Below, in pieces: positions 57,434 through 64,000 of a DNA stretch of 64,000 bases (its first letter is position 1; each line of letters opens with the position of its first letter). The stretch lies in contig NZ_AP018164.1 of assembly GCF_002356315.1 (NCBI RefSeq), forward strand, positions 1,922,001-1,986,000, written 5' to 3'. Below the pieces are notes generated by a model. It did not search any database. It was not told the origin of the DNA and worked only from the letters and a program-made list of their open reading frames with translations. The position numbers were made by a program, and so were the translations under genes. Source of the DNA: Mycobacterium shigaense. Lineage in GTDB: Bacteria > Actinomycetota > Actinomycetes > Mycobacteriales > Mycobacteriaceae.

Positions 57434-59563
57434 CTAGCCACCACCGAAACGGTCCGGATCGGCAGTGGCTAACACCCATGCGCAATTGAATGCGAGTTCC
57501 TTCCACGCCTCGTAGCGGCCACTGAGTCCGAAATGTCCGGCATTGACTTGCGTCTTCAAGAAGATGGGACAGCCGCTCGTGTTGGCATGTCGAAGCGCTG
57601 CAACCCATTTCGCTGGTTCCACATAGTAAACCCTGGTATCTTGCAGTGATGTTGTCGCGAGTACGGCAGGGTAGCGTTTGGCCGCAACATTTTCATATGG
57701 GGAATAGGACTTCATATACCAATAAACATCCCTGTCGCTGAGCGGATTTCCCCACTCTTCCCATTCAGTGACAGTCAGCGGGAAGGATGGATTCAGCGCA
57801 GTCGTCAGCGGATCGACAAACGGAACCTCCGCCAGAATACCGGCAAAGAGGTCTGGCGCCATATTTGCCACCGCGCCTACCAACAGACCACCCGCGCTTG
57901 CACCCATTGCTACCAGCTGACCCGGGCGGGTAATTCCCTTGTCGGTCAGGTGCCTTGCCACCGCAACAAAGTCGGTGAAAGTGTTCTTCTTCTCGAAGAT
58001 TTTGCCGTGCTCGTACCACATCCGACCCATTTCCCCGCCGCCGCGGACGTGGGCGATCGCGAACACCACGCCGCGGTCCAGTAGCGACAACAGGGCGGCG
58101 GAAAAGGTCGGATCGTGGCACGCCTCATAAGCACCGTAGCCGAAAAGCAGTGTTGGAGCGGGGAATTTGACATCGACACCGTGAACAGCGGACACCGGGA
58201 TGCGTGTCCCGTCGTCGGCAACGGCCCAGTCCCGCCGTTCAACATAGTCAGCGGATCGGTAACCCCCAAGAACCGACTTCTCGCGCAGCAGGACCCGCTC
58301 ACTGTTAGCAACGTCGACATCGTAGATGCGCGCCGGAATAGTAAAGGAGCCAGCCTTGATCCGGACCGTGGGCGCAGACCAGTTCGGATTGTTATGCAAA
58401 CATGCCGACAACAGCTCGGAGCCAAACGAGATCTCTTTTTGCGGATCGTAAGTTCCGTCAGAGTTGATGCGCCACACCTGTAGGCGTGGCAACGCCTGCC
58501 GCCGATAACTGACTACAAGGTGCCCTGCGAAGGCGTTGACCGCGTCGAGTCGGACATCGTCGCGGTGCGCGATAAGGGTGCGTTGGGACGTCGGATCAAA
58601 GACCGGAGCTTCGCTGAGCATGAAATTCACCGCGCCGTCGTTGTGCAGGATCAAGAACCGATCCTGCCCGCCGACGACCGCGTGCTCCACTGAGTACTGG
58701 ATTCCTTCGCGGCGAGCCAGCACAACCGTAAGGCACGATTGCGGATCGGCGGCATCCGCATAGCGGACTTCAGAGGTGATAGACGACGCCGACGAGATGA
58801 ACACGTACCGCCCACTGCGCGTGAGGTTTAGCTCAAGCCAGAACTTTTCATCCGCTTCGTGATACACAAGCTCCGAGGTCCCCTCGGAGCCCACAAGGTA
58901 CCGCCACACCTTGTCGGGTCGTTGGGCCGCGTCCAGCGTCAGGTAGTACACGGTCTGGTTGTCGGCCGCCCACGCAATGTCCAGACCGAGATCGGCGATT
59001 TCGTTGGGATAGCGCTCGCCAGAGCGTAAATCCTTGAAGCGAAGCAGGTAGCGTTCGTCGCCGATTGTATCGACCGAATATGCCAGTAAATTACCGTCGA
59101 GGCTCACCGCCACAGCGCCCAGTGCGAAGAACTCACAGCCCTGCGCTTCATCATTACAGTCGAGCAAGATCTGCTCACCTGGGAGCGCGATGCCTTCACC
59201 CAATGCGGGGGGACTCCAGTCGTCGGGATCGGTTACAGGACAACGGCAATGTGCGCGGTACTGTTTTCCCTCGTAGGTACGCGTGTAATACCACCAGTCG
59301 CCCTGTCGGGCGGGCACCGATAGATCGGTTTCTTTGGTGCGTGCCTTGATCTCATCGAAGATCTTCTGTCGCAATGATTCCAGGTGTGCCGTGGCGTGAT
59401 CAAGGTAGACGTTCTCTGCCTTGAGATGGGCGAGCACCTCAGGATCGCCCTTGTCTCGCAACCACTCGTACGGGTCCATGAACACGTCCCCATGGTGTTC
59501 GCGCCGTGTCGGCACACGTTTAGCGATGGGAGGCGCGGGCTTATCGAAAACACCACCCGTCAT
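57434..59563 (-). CDS. S9 family peptidase, oligopeptidase B (PtrB-like)
   Basis: This serine peptidase cleaves short peptides, typically after basic residues. It is 709 aa, full length. The N-terminal seven-bladed propeller (about 70-400) follows the family start RVPTRREHHGDVFMDPYEWL. The catalytic domain has AHVRGGGEMGRMWYEHGKIF, the nucleophile elbow GASAGGLLVGAV, and the His segment VNAGHFGLSGRYE. In M. tuberculosis the orthologous gene is split into ptrBa and ptrBb; here it is intact. It lies inside integrated element 2. A small minus-strand frame overlaps its start. Confidence 0.92.
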   Translation of the reverse strand: MTGGVFDKPAPPIAKRVPTRREHHGDVFMDPYEWLRDKGDPEVLAHLKAENVYLDHATAHLESLRQKIFDEIKARTKETDLSVPARQGDWWYYTRTYEGKQYRAHCRCPVTDPDDWSPPALGEGIALPGEQILLDCNDEAQGCEFFALGAVAVSLDGNLLAYSVDTIGDERYLLRFKDLRSGERYPNEIADLGLDIAWAADNQTVYYLTLDAAQRPDKVWRYLVGSEGTSELVYHEADEKFWLELNLTRSGRYVFISSASSITSEVRYADAADPQSCLTVVLARREGIQYSVEHAVVGGQDRFLILHNDGAVNFMLSEAPVFDPTSQRTLIAHRDDVRLDAVNAFAGHLVVSYRRQALPRLQVWRINSDGTYDPQKEISFGSELLSACLHNNPNWSAPTVRIKAGSFTIPARIYDVDVANSERVLLREKSVLGGYRSADYVERRDWAVADDGTRIPVSAVHGVDVKFPAPTLLFGYGAYEACHDPTFSAALLSLLDRGVVFAIAHVRGGGEMGRMWYEHGKIFEKKNTFTDFVAVARHLTDKGITRPGQLVAMGASAGGLLVGAVANMAPDLFAGILAEVPFVDPLTTALNPSFPLTVTEWEEWGNPLSDRDVYWYMKSYSPYENVAAKRYPAVLATTSLQDTRVYYVEPAKWVAALRHANTSGCPIFLKTQVNAGHFGLSGRYEAWKELAFNCAWVLATADPDRFGGG

Positions 59564-59754
59564 TCGACTCGCCTGGTCCAGCCACCGAGGCCGAGCCCAA
59601 AGATGCGCTCGATACCGCGCTGCTGCGTCACCTCGGTGCCAACAGCTACGACATACCCCTCACTCATGACAACCCCATCCGCTCGCGAAGGAATTTTCCT
59701 TGTTGCGCAATCCGTGAGCAGCTCAAGCCAATACGAAGACCCATCAGCAGTCAC
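59560..59754 (-). CDS. Small hypothetical or 5'-truncated protein before ptrB
   Basis: A 64-codon frame from GTG 59754 (VTADGSSYWLELLTDCATRK; then EGYVVAVGTEVTQQRG) ends in TGA that overlaps the ptrB-like ATG (ATGA). The frame stays open upstream to about 59874 with coding-like, Trp-rich sequence (LVGYACYPLPWGWPGRW) but has no start codon there. It may be the 3' end of a truncated gene. I do not recognise a family. Confidence 0.4.
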   Translation of the reverse strand: MTADGSSYWLELLTDCATRKIPSRADGVVMSEGYVVAVGTEVTQQRGIERIFGLGLGGWTRRVE

Positions 59755-59998
59755 GCACCATCGGCCAGGCCAGCCCCAGGGCAGGGGGTAACACGCATAG
59801 CCAACAAGCGCCCGGCGATCATATGCGAGGGACTCGGAGCGCGTCCAGAAGTGTTGTGTATGAGTCGGGTCTAATCAGGGTGCCTGGCGTGCCGCAGCCG
59901 AATGAATGCCGAATGAATGGAGGTACTTTCGCTGTTCTTCCAGAGACCGTCCAGAGTTGCTCGACGCGATCACTGCTGCTGCCTAACGCCGTGAACGG

Positions 59999-60262
59999 CT
60001 AGCGAAGTTCATCCACACGCTGATGGGCGCAGCCGACCCCTGCTGCGCCGAACGTGGCCAACGCAGCGCCGAACGCACTAAAACAACGCAATGACTGTCA
60101 TCGCCGCCAATTCGACACTCACGCAATGCCATTGGATGTTGCGATCCCCAAGCTGTGGCGCGGATCGTATTTCCCCAGCCAGGCTTGACCAGCGCCGGGA
60201 CGAGCTCATCCGTGCGCCGTATCGATACCCCGAGCAGATGGTATGGGCCTCCGCTGTTGCTA
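59999..60262. mobile_element. Degraded and inverted IS256-family transposase remnant
   Basis: Plus-strand frames give KFIHTLMGAADPCC, ERGQRSAERT, then (shifted) QRNDCHRRQFDTHAMPLDVA followed by IPKLWRGSYFP. This is the N-terminal region of IS256-type (IS1081-like) transposases. From about 60262 back to 60185 the minus strand gives PYHLLGVSIRRTDELVPAL, which is the next segment of the same protein family, but inverted. It has frameshifts and stops, so it is inactive. Confidence 0.6.
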
Positions 60263-60845
60263 ACCACCTCACTGGACGTGACCTGGTTGGGGTGGATACG
60301 GGCTTTAACTCTATGAGTTTTCGATGAATCCACTCGTGTGTTCCGGCATGGTTATTGCGAATGTGCCGATAACCGCGCTTCTGCCGGCTCTCAAGGAGCG
60401 GGTGCTAAACGCGTGGTCCTCTCACCCTGATTCGGGTGCTACAGTCACTGCCGTGTTCTGGCGCCCCCGTGCGTCTTGGCTGCGAGGAGGTGGGTTCGAC
60501 AATGACTTCGAGCGATAGTCCGCATCCGAGTCCGCAGTTGCCTTTCCCCAGCCGCAGCCCGGAATTTCCCTCGACAACCTTCTAAGTTCGTCTCGGGCGT
60601 AGGCCGATCGTCTTCCGAAAAGCATTGGGAAGCTAGGCCGTGTGGCTCTGAAGGGCCGCCCCCTCATGCCGGTTAAGAACTCACGCGAGGATTCTCAGCC
60701 GAGAATAACCCGCGGATAAATCGGCGGGTCGCTGCGGCTATCACCGAGCATGCCCGGCCGCCTGGCAGCGCCGCCGCGGATCGGCATAACAGGACGGACC
60801 ACTTCCCCACAAATATTTAACAAGTTGAATGAGAGGTAGGCGACG
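60263..60845. other. Region upstream of the PPE gene without a supported gene
   Basis: A 64-codon frame (60324-60518, MNPLVCSGMVIANVPITALL) has no ribosome binding site and mixed codon use, so it is not called. The last 20 bp hold the PPE ribosome binding site (GAGAGGTAGG). Nothing else can be supported. Confidence 0.4.
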
Positions 60846-62024
60846 ATGGCTGCATTGATGAGCTTCGGCATGCTTCCACCGGAAGTCAACTCTGCCCGCA
60901 TGTACACCGGAGCAGGTTCAGGTCCGCTATTGACCGCCGCGGCGTCCTGGCAGGCACTCGGTGCCGAATTACATTCGGCGGCAATGAGTTACAGCTGGCT
61001 GATCTCCGAGCTCAGATCCACCGGATGGCGGGGATCAGCATCAGCAAAAATGGCGGCGGCAGTAGCACCCTACATAACATGGTTGAACGTCGCTGCGGCC
61101 CAAGCCGAGTCCACCGCCGCGCAGGCCACCGCGGCAGCCGGCGCTTATCACTGCGCGTTTGTGGCCACAGTGCCACCCAAATTGGTTGCAGCCAACCGGG
61201 CGCAGCTGATCGCGCTCATCACCACGAACATTTTTGGCCAAAACACGCCGGCGATCGCCGCCAACGAAGCCCAATACGCCCAAATGTGGGCCCAGGACAC
61301 GACAGCGATGTACAGCTACGCTGCGTCGGCAGCGGCGGCCACCCAGCTCACTCCGTTCACCCTGCCGCCCGATACGGTGGACCCGGCCGGGTTGGCAGCT
61401 CAATCAGCAGCCGTCATGCAGGCCGATGTGACCGTCGGCGAGCAAATCACGTCACACCAACTGACGTCGGCGATCCCTGACACGCTGCAAGAGCTTGCGC
61501 GTGGAATTTTCCCCGAATCCTTCGACGACCTATGGGAACAATGGGGACCCAACGCCCAATTCTGGAACACTGCGGTCCCCGCAGCTGTCGCGACTCCGAG
61601 CAGCTTGATCACGACGTTTTTCGGGTTGGCCAGCGGTGAGGAAGCGGCCACTGATGCGGCCGTTGCCAGCGGCACCGCTGCTGAGCTGGGAGTCCCTGAG
61701 CTCGGTGCGGACTTGGCGGCACCGGTGGAAAGCGCCACTATGTTCAGCGCTGTGAACGGCGGTCCAACAACAGCGGGGTTAAGCAAAGCCGTCACCGTCG
61801 GAGCGTTGTCGGTGCCGCCAAGTTGGGCAGGCGAGAACCAGATCAGAACCCCGACGGCCCTGCCGTTGGGAGCCACACCCATGATCAACGCCGGTGCGCC
61901 ACAAGGCACCCCCGGCATGCCCGGCATGCCGATGGGCCCGCCAACCAACCGGGATTATGGCCGAACTATCCCCCAGTACGGGTTCCGTCTTACTGTGCTA
62001 ACACGCCCACCCGCCGGAGGGTAA
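60846..62024 (+). CDS. PPE family protein (SVP-type)
   Basis: This is a type VII-secreted or surface protein, 392 aa. The PPE domain starts [20 protein letters not shown] (Pro-Pro-Glu at residues 11-13) and includes the conserved W-x-G of the helix-turn-helix ([12 protein letters not shown]). The segment [20 protein letters not shown] is typical. The C-terminal PPE-SVP motif reads [14 protein letters not shown] glycine/proline-rich tail follows. There is no adjacent PE gene or EspG chaperone gene. It is cargo of integrated element 2. GAGAGGTAGG lies about 6 nt before the ATG. Confidence 0.93.
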   Translation: MAALMSFGMLPPEVNSARMYTGAGSGPLLTAAASWQALGAELHSAAMSYSWLISELRSTGWRGSASAKMAAAVAPYITWLNVAAAQAESTAAQATAAAGAYHCAFVATVPPKLVAANRAQLIALITTNIFGQNTPAIAANEAQYAQMWAQDTTAMYSYAASAAAATQLTPFTLPPDTVDPAGLAAQSAAVMQADVTVGEQITSHQLTSAIPDTLQELARGIFPESFDDLWEQWGPNAQFWNTAVPAAVATPSSLITTFFGLASGEEAATDAAVASGTAAELGVPELGADLAAPVESATMFSAVNGGPTTAGLSKAVTVGALSVPPSWAGENQIRTPTALPLGATPMINAGAPQGTPGMPGMPMGPPTNRDYGRTIPQYGFRLTVLTRPPAGG

Positions 62025-62038
62025 CGCGCTATCGCTGA

Positions 62039-62335
62039 ATACACGATGCCTTTGCCGCGCCTGGATCTGTTGTCATTCCGGCGCCGGAGCCGATCGCGTG
62101 CATCGGGCCGGCGAAGCGACATCTCGCGATTCCTTTGCCAGCTGCGATCAACGGCTCGAATGTGTGCAGGACCCATGGCGGAGCTGCAAGACAAGTTGTA
62201 AATAAGGCGCGAGTTCGCATGCAAAATACCACCTTTCGGATAGCGCGAGAACTCTTGAACATAGCAACCGACGAAAACGTAAGTGAAGCAGTCAAATTGA
62301 ACGCTATTACTGAAGTTTTGGACCGTGGCGGTTAG
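62039..62335 (+). pseudogene. Phage-type small protein remnant (CxxHGG motif)
   Basis: An open frame without a proper start codon gives INGSNVCRTHGGAARQVVNK and then RIARELLNIATDENVSEAVK, ending VLDRGG. The C-R-T-H-G-G-A-A motif followed by helices and a closing LDRxG is common in small proteins of actinophages and plasmids. The part before it lacks the usual first cysteine motif, so the 5' end is probably decayed. A second short frame follows after 3 nt. Confidence 0.45.
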
Positions 62336-62338
62336 GCG

Positions 62339-62464
62339 GTGAAATCGACCGTGGACGTTGATATTTCAGTCAAGCCGCACGAGTTCATCTTTGGATCCTC
62401 TCCGAAACCGGGCGAGAAACTGACGCCCAATCGCCTAGTCCAAGCACTGATTTTCGATTCTTAA
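62339..62464 (+). CDS. Very small phage-like ORF (41 aa)
   Basis: GTG 62339 starts VKSTVDVDISVKPHEFIFGS, then PKPGEKLTPNRLVQAL, stop TAA 62462-62464. It begins 3 nt after the preceding phage-type frame. Codon use is mixed. It may be a real small gene or the start of a truncated one. Confidence 0.35.
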   Translation: MKSTVDVDISVKPHEFIFGSSPKPGEKLTPNRLVQALIFDS

Positions 62465-62520
62465 ACCATCCAGTTTGCTAGATTTCCAGCCAGTCAACGC
62501 CGTGACCGGCAGGTTGGCAT

Positions 62521-62544
62521 CGCCGGGCTATCCACGGGCTATCC
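62521..62544 (+). repeat. Tandem GGGCTATCC pair, candidate arm sites (right, element 2)
   Basis: GGGCTATCC occurs at 62525-62533 and 62536-62544, with the same 11-bp period and flanking CGCC as at 56071-56094. It lies 115 bp inside the right attachment repeat. Confidence 0.6.
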
Positions 62545-62659
62545 CTAACGGGCATACTGCTGGGTGTTGTTGGCGCCTGTTGTGACTGGGATGCCAGCTA
62601 AACGCGTTGGGGAACAGGATAATCCGCTGATCAAGAGCTTACCATCTCAGCAAACAAAT

Positions 62660-62686
62660 CTGGTTCGATCCCAGCCGGGACCACAA
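62660..62686. repeat. Attachment-site repeat, right end of element 2
   Basis: This 27-bp block is identical to 55998-56024, the 3' end of tRNA-Val(CAC). The rest of the tRNA is absent here, so it is the displaced end. Confidence 0.85.
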
Positions 62687-62754
62687 GTTCTGACCTGTTC
62701 CGACATCGGATCCGATGCCCCAGGCGATGACCGGGGCGTGGGCGTTGGTCCCCT

Positions 62755-64000
62755 TTACGCGACCCGGCGCCGACCGATCACGGCCTCCGTCCAGGGCCGG
62801 TCCTCGACGTACAGCGCGGACTCATCCTGTTGCGCGCGTTTGCCTTTGCCGGCGGCCTGACCGTGGGCGGCGCCCATCGGCATGCCTGCGCCGCCACCCC
62901 CGTTGAGCGCCGCGTAGGCCGCCGGAATCGGAATCGCGCGACCCGCGCCCGCGCCCCCGGGCGCCGCGGCGAGCCCGGACTCCGCGTGCGGCTGCAACGG
63001 CATCGACGGCACGCCGGTCCCGCGACCCCCGAACGATGCCGGTTTGAGCGCCGGCCCCGAGGGCCGGCCGGTCGACTTATCGGCGGCGCTCATGGTCGCC
63101 GCCAGCGTCGGGTCGCTCGATGCCGACGGCATACCGCCCAACGGCATGCTGGGCAGTGCGGGCGGGACAAAGGGCAGGCCAGCGTCCGGTAGGGGATTGG
63201 GGTCCAGACCGGGGCCGGGGCCGGGGAGGGGCCCGGGCTCGGGCTGAGTGTCCGGTGGCGGGACGCATTTGTAGGCGTTGGGCGGACTGGGCGGGCTCAC
63301 CGGTGCCAGGGCGACCCGCCGCTCGTATTCGGCCAGCACCGCCTCGGACTTGGCCTGGCACTCCGAGTACAACCGCAGCAGCGCGGCCATTCCCAACGGG
63401 TTTCTTTCCCATTCCGGCAGCCCCTGGGTCGCTATCCACCGCTCGTCGAGCCGTCGGATCTGCTCGAGGGTGGGGTGCTCGCTGACCGCCCAGCGGTGCG
63501 CGGCGACAACGTTTCGGGCCTGGGTGGCCAGCTGGCCGCACAATGTCGCCATGTGGTCCAGCCAGCTCCGCTGCTGATCCAGGTTTTGCTCGGCAACCAG
63601 TCGGGCGTCGCTGTCCCAGCTGGTGAAGGGCCGGAACCGGTAGCGGGCTTCCAGCAGCTTGCGCTGGTACGCCGTCCAGGCATCGGCGAACCGTAGGAGC
63701 GACGCGCCCTGGTCACCGCTCATGAGCTTCAGCACGGCCTCTTTGGCCGAGGAGTACGGGACGGGGACCCGCGGCGTCGACGCGGTCTCGGTGAGCATTT
63801 CGGGCTCCGTGGCGTACCGGGCGGACTTCGGCGTCGTCGCCGGGATGGCTGTCTCGTTGTCCAGGGCGTCGGCGGCGCGTTCGTCGGTCTCCCGGTAGGC
63901 GTCGGCCGCATCGCGCAGGGACTGGGCCAGCCGTCCGCGCTCCCGGTCGCCGGCCGCGAGGTAAATCCGCATGTTGTCGGCGGACAGCGCGAGTTGTTCG
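62755..64000 (-). CDS. espB: EspB-like ESX-1 substrate, N-terminus off the window
   Basis: The C-terminal ~415 residues of an EspB (Rv3881c)-like protein are present. The visible N-terminal part continues the PE/PPE-like helical domain: SADNMRIYLAAGDRERGRLA, then DAADAYRETDERAADALDNE with the type VII signal Y-x3-D (YRETD). EspB-like stretches follow: TGDQGASL-type SGDQGASLLRFADAWTAYQR, and NLDQQRSWLDHMATLCGQLA. The Pro/Gly-rich C-terminus ends ALYVEDRPWTEAVIGRRR, matching EspB. Residues upstream of position 64000 are not visible. Confidence 0.9.
   Translation of the reverse strand, partial: EQLALSADNMRIYLAAGDRERGRLAQSLRDAADAYRETDERAADALDNETAIPATTPKSARYATEPEMLTETASTPRVPVPYSSAKEAVLKLMSGDQGASLLRFADAWTAYQRKLLEARYRFRPFTSWDSDARLVAEQNLDQQRSWLDHMATLCGQLATQARNVVAAHRWAVSEHPTLEQIRRLDERWIATQGLPEWERNPLGMAALLRLYSECQAKSEAVLAEYERRVALAPVSPPSPPNAYKCVPPPDTQPEPGPLPGPGPGLDPNPLPDAGLPFVPPALPSMPLGGMPSASSDPTLAATMSAADKSTGRPSGPALKPASFGGRGTGVPSMPLQPHAESGLAAAPGGAGAGRAIPIPAAYAALNGGGGAGMPMGAAHGQAAGKGKRAQQDESALYVEDRPWTEAVIGRRRVA

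Larger units (their letters stand above)
55998..62686. mobile_element. 6.7-kb island integrated in tRNA-Val(CAC), no integrase left
   Basis: It is bounded by a 27-bp direct repeat of the tRNA-Val(CAC) 3' end. Just inside each repeat is a 24-bp block with two 11-bp-spaced GGGCTATCC motifs. The content is an excisionase-like HTH fused to a NUDIX remnant, a truncated ABC permease, oligopeptidase B, an IS256 remnant, a PPE gene and two phage-like small frames. No integrase or resolvase was found, so the element is either decayed or depended on a recombinase supplied in trans. Confidence 0.75.

Noticed and set aside
60324..60518. A 64-codon frame upstream of the PPE gene
   Set aside because: No ribosome binding site, mixed codon use and no family pattern.
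62660..62686. A second tRNA-Val(CAC) gene
   Set aside because: Only the T arm and acceptor 3' strand are repeated; it is an attachment-site remnant.

Overview
The window is GC-rich chromosomal DNA of a slow-growing, Mycobacterium avium complex-like mycobacterium. The evidence is gene order: from the left edge to about 28.8 kb it follows the M. tuberculosis Rv2698-to-Rv2668 neighbourhood almost gene for gene, in inverted orientation. The many DUF732 secreted proteins, the PPE protein, the Esp (ESX-1 secretion-associated) proteins and a mycobacterial arabinosyltransferase agree. The exact species cannot be fixed from sequence alone.

Region 1 (1-28.8 kb), conserved core: DUF3093, dut, DUF3710, alpha/beta hydrolase, OB-fold protein, DUF3159, the two TrkA-type proteins ceoC and ceoB, an APC permease, an RNA methyltransferase, a CPA1 cation/proton antiporter, dxs, an RNase D-like exonuclease, DUF3000, echA15, the haem operon hemE-hemY-hemQ, msrB, aftC, a secreted protease-like lipoprotein, a RibD-type reductase, a ZapE-like ATPase, a GNAT enzyme and a secreted protein. 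Two departures stand out. An orphan espE/espF/espH/espL-like cluster lies between dxs and the RNase D gene. A decayed module (amidohydrolase remnant, and an alpha/beta hydrolase broken by an in-frame TAG) lies beside an HxlR regulator. Several genes here have a TANNNT -10 box 6-8 nt before the start codon, the signature of leaderless mRNAs.

Region 2 (28.9-44.1 kb), accessory chromosomal DNA: DUF732 and haemophore-like secreted proteins, a CtaG-type membrane protein, two glycosyltransferases, a polysaccharide deacetylase, small unknown genes, and two large proteins that share an N-terminal domain but have different C-termini. Each of those two is followed by a predicted lipoprotein, and each start codon is overlapped by a short upstream ORF.

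Region 3 (44.19-55.53 kb), integrated element 1: an 11.3-kb phage-satellite-like island bounded by a 26-bp direct repeat, one copy of which is the 3' end of tRNA-Val(GAC). It encodes integrase, an AlpA/Xis-like protein, a replication-type protein, HNH nuclease, large terminase, portal, scaffold, capsid and a head-connector protein, but no tail or lysis genes. It also carries two DUF732 genes on the opposite strand. This resembles capsid-forming satellites and the phiRv1/phiRv2 elements of M. tuberculosis.

Region 4 (55.5-56.02 kb), tRNA cluster: Val(GAC), Cys(GCA) and Gly(GCC) on the minus strand, Val(CAC) on the plus strand.

Region 5 (56.0-62.69 kb), integrated element 2: a 6.7-kb island bounded by a 27-bp repeat of the 3' end of tRNA-Val(CAC). 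It has an excisionase-like gene fused to a broken NUDIX gene, a truncated ABC exporter gene, an intact oligopeptidase B, a scrambled IS256 remnant, a PPE gene and phage-like remnants, and no integrase. Both islands carry an 11-bp tandem repeat pair just inside each end, which are candidate integrase arm-binding sites.

Region 6 (62.75-64 kb): the C-terminal part of an EspB-like ESX-1 substrate, running off the right edge.
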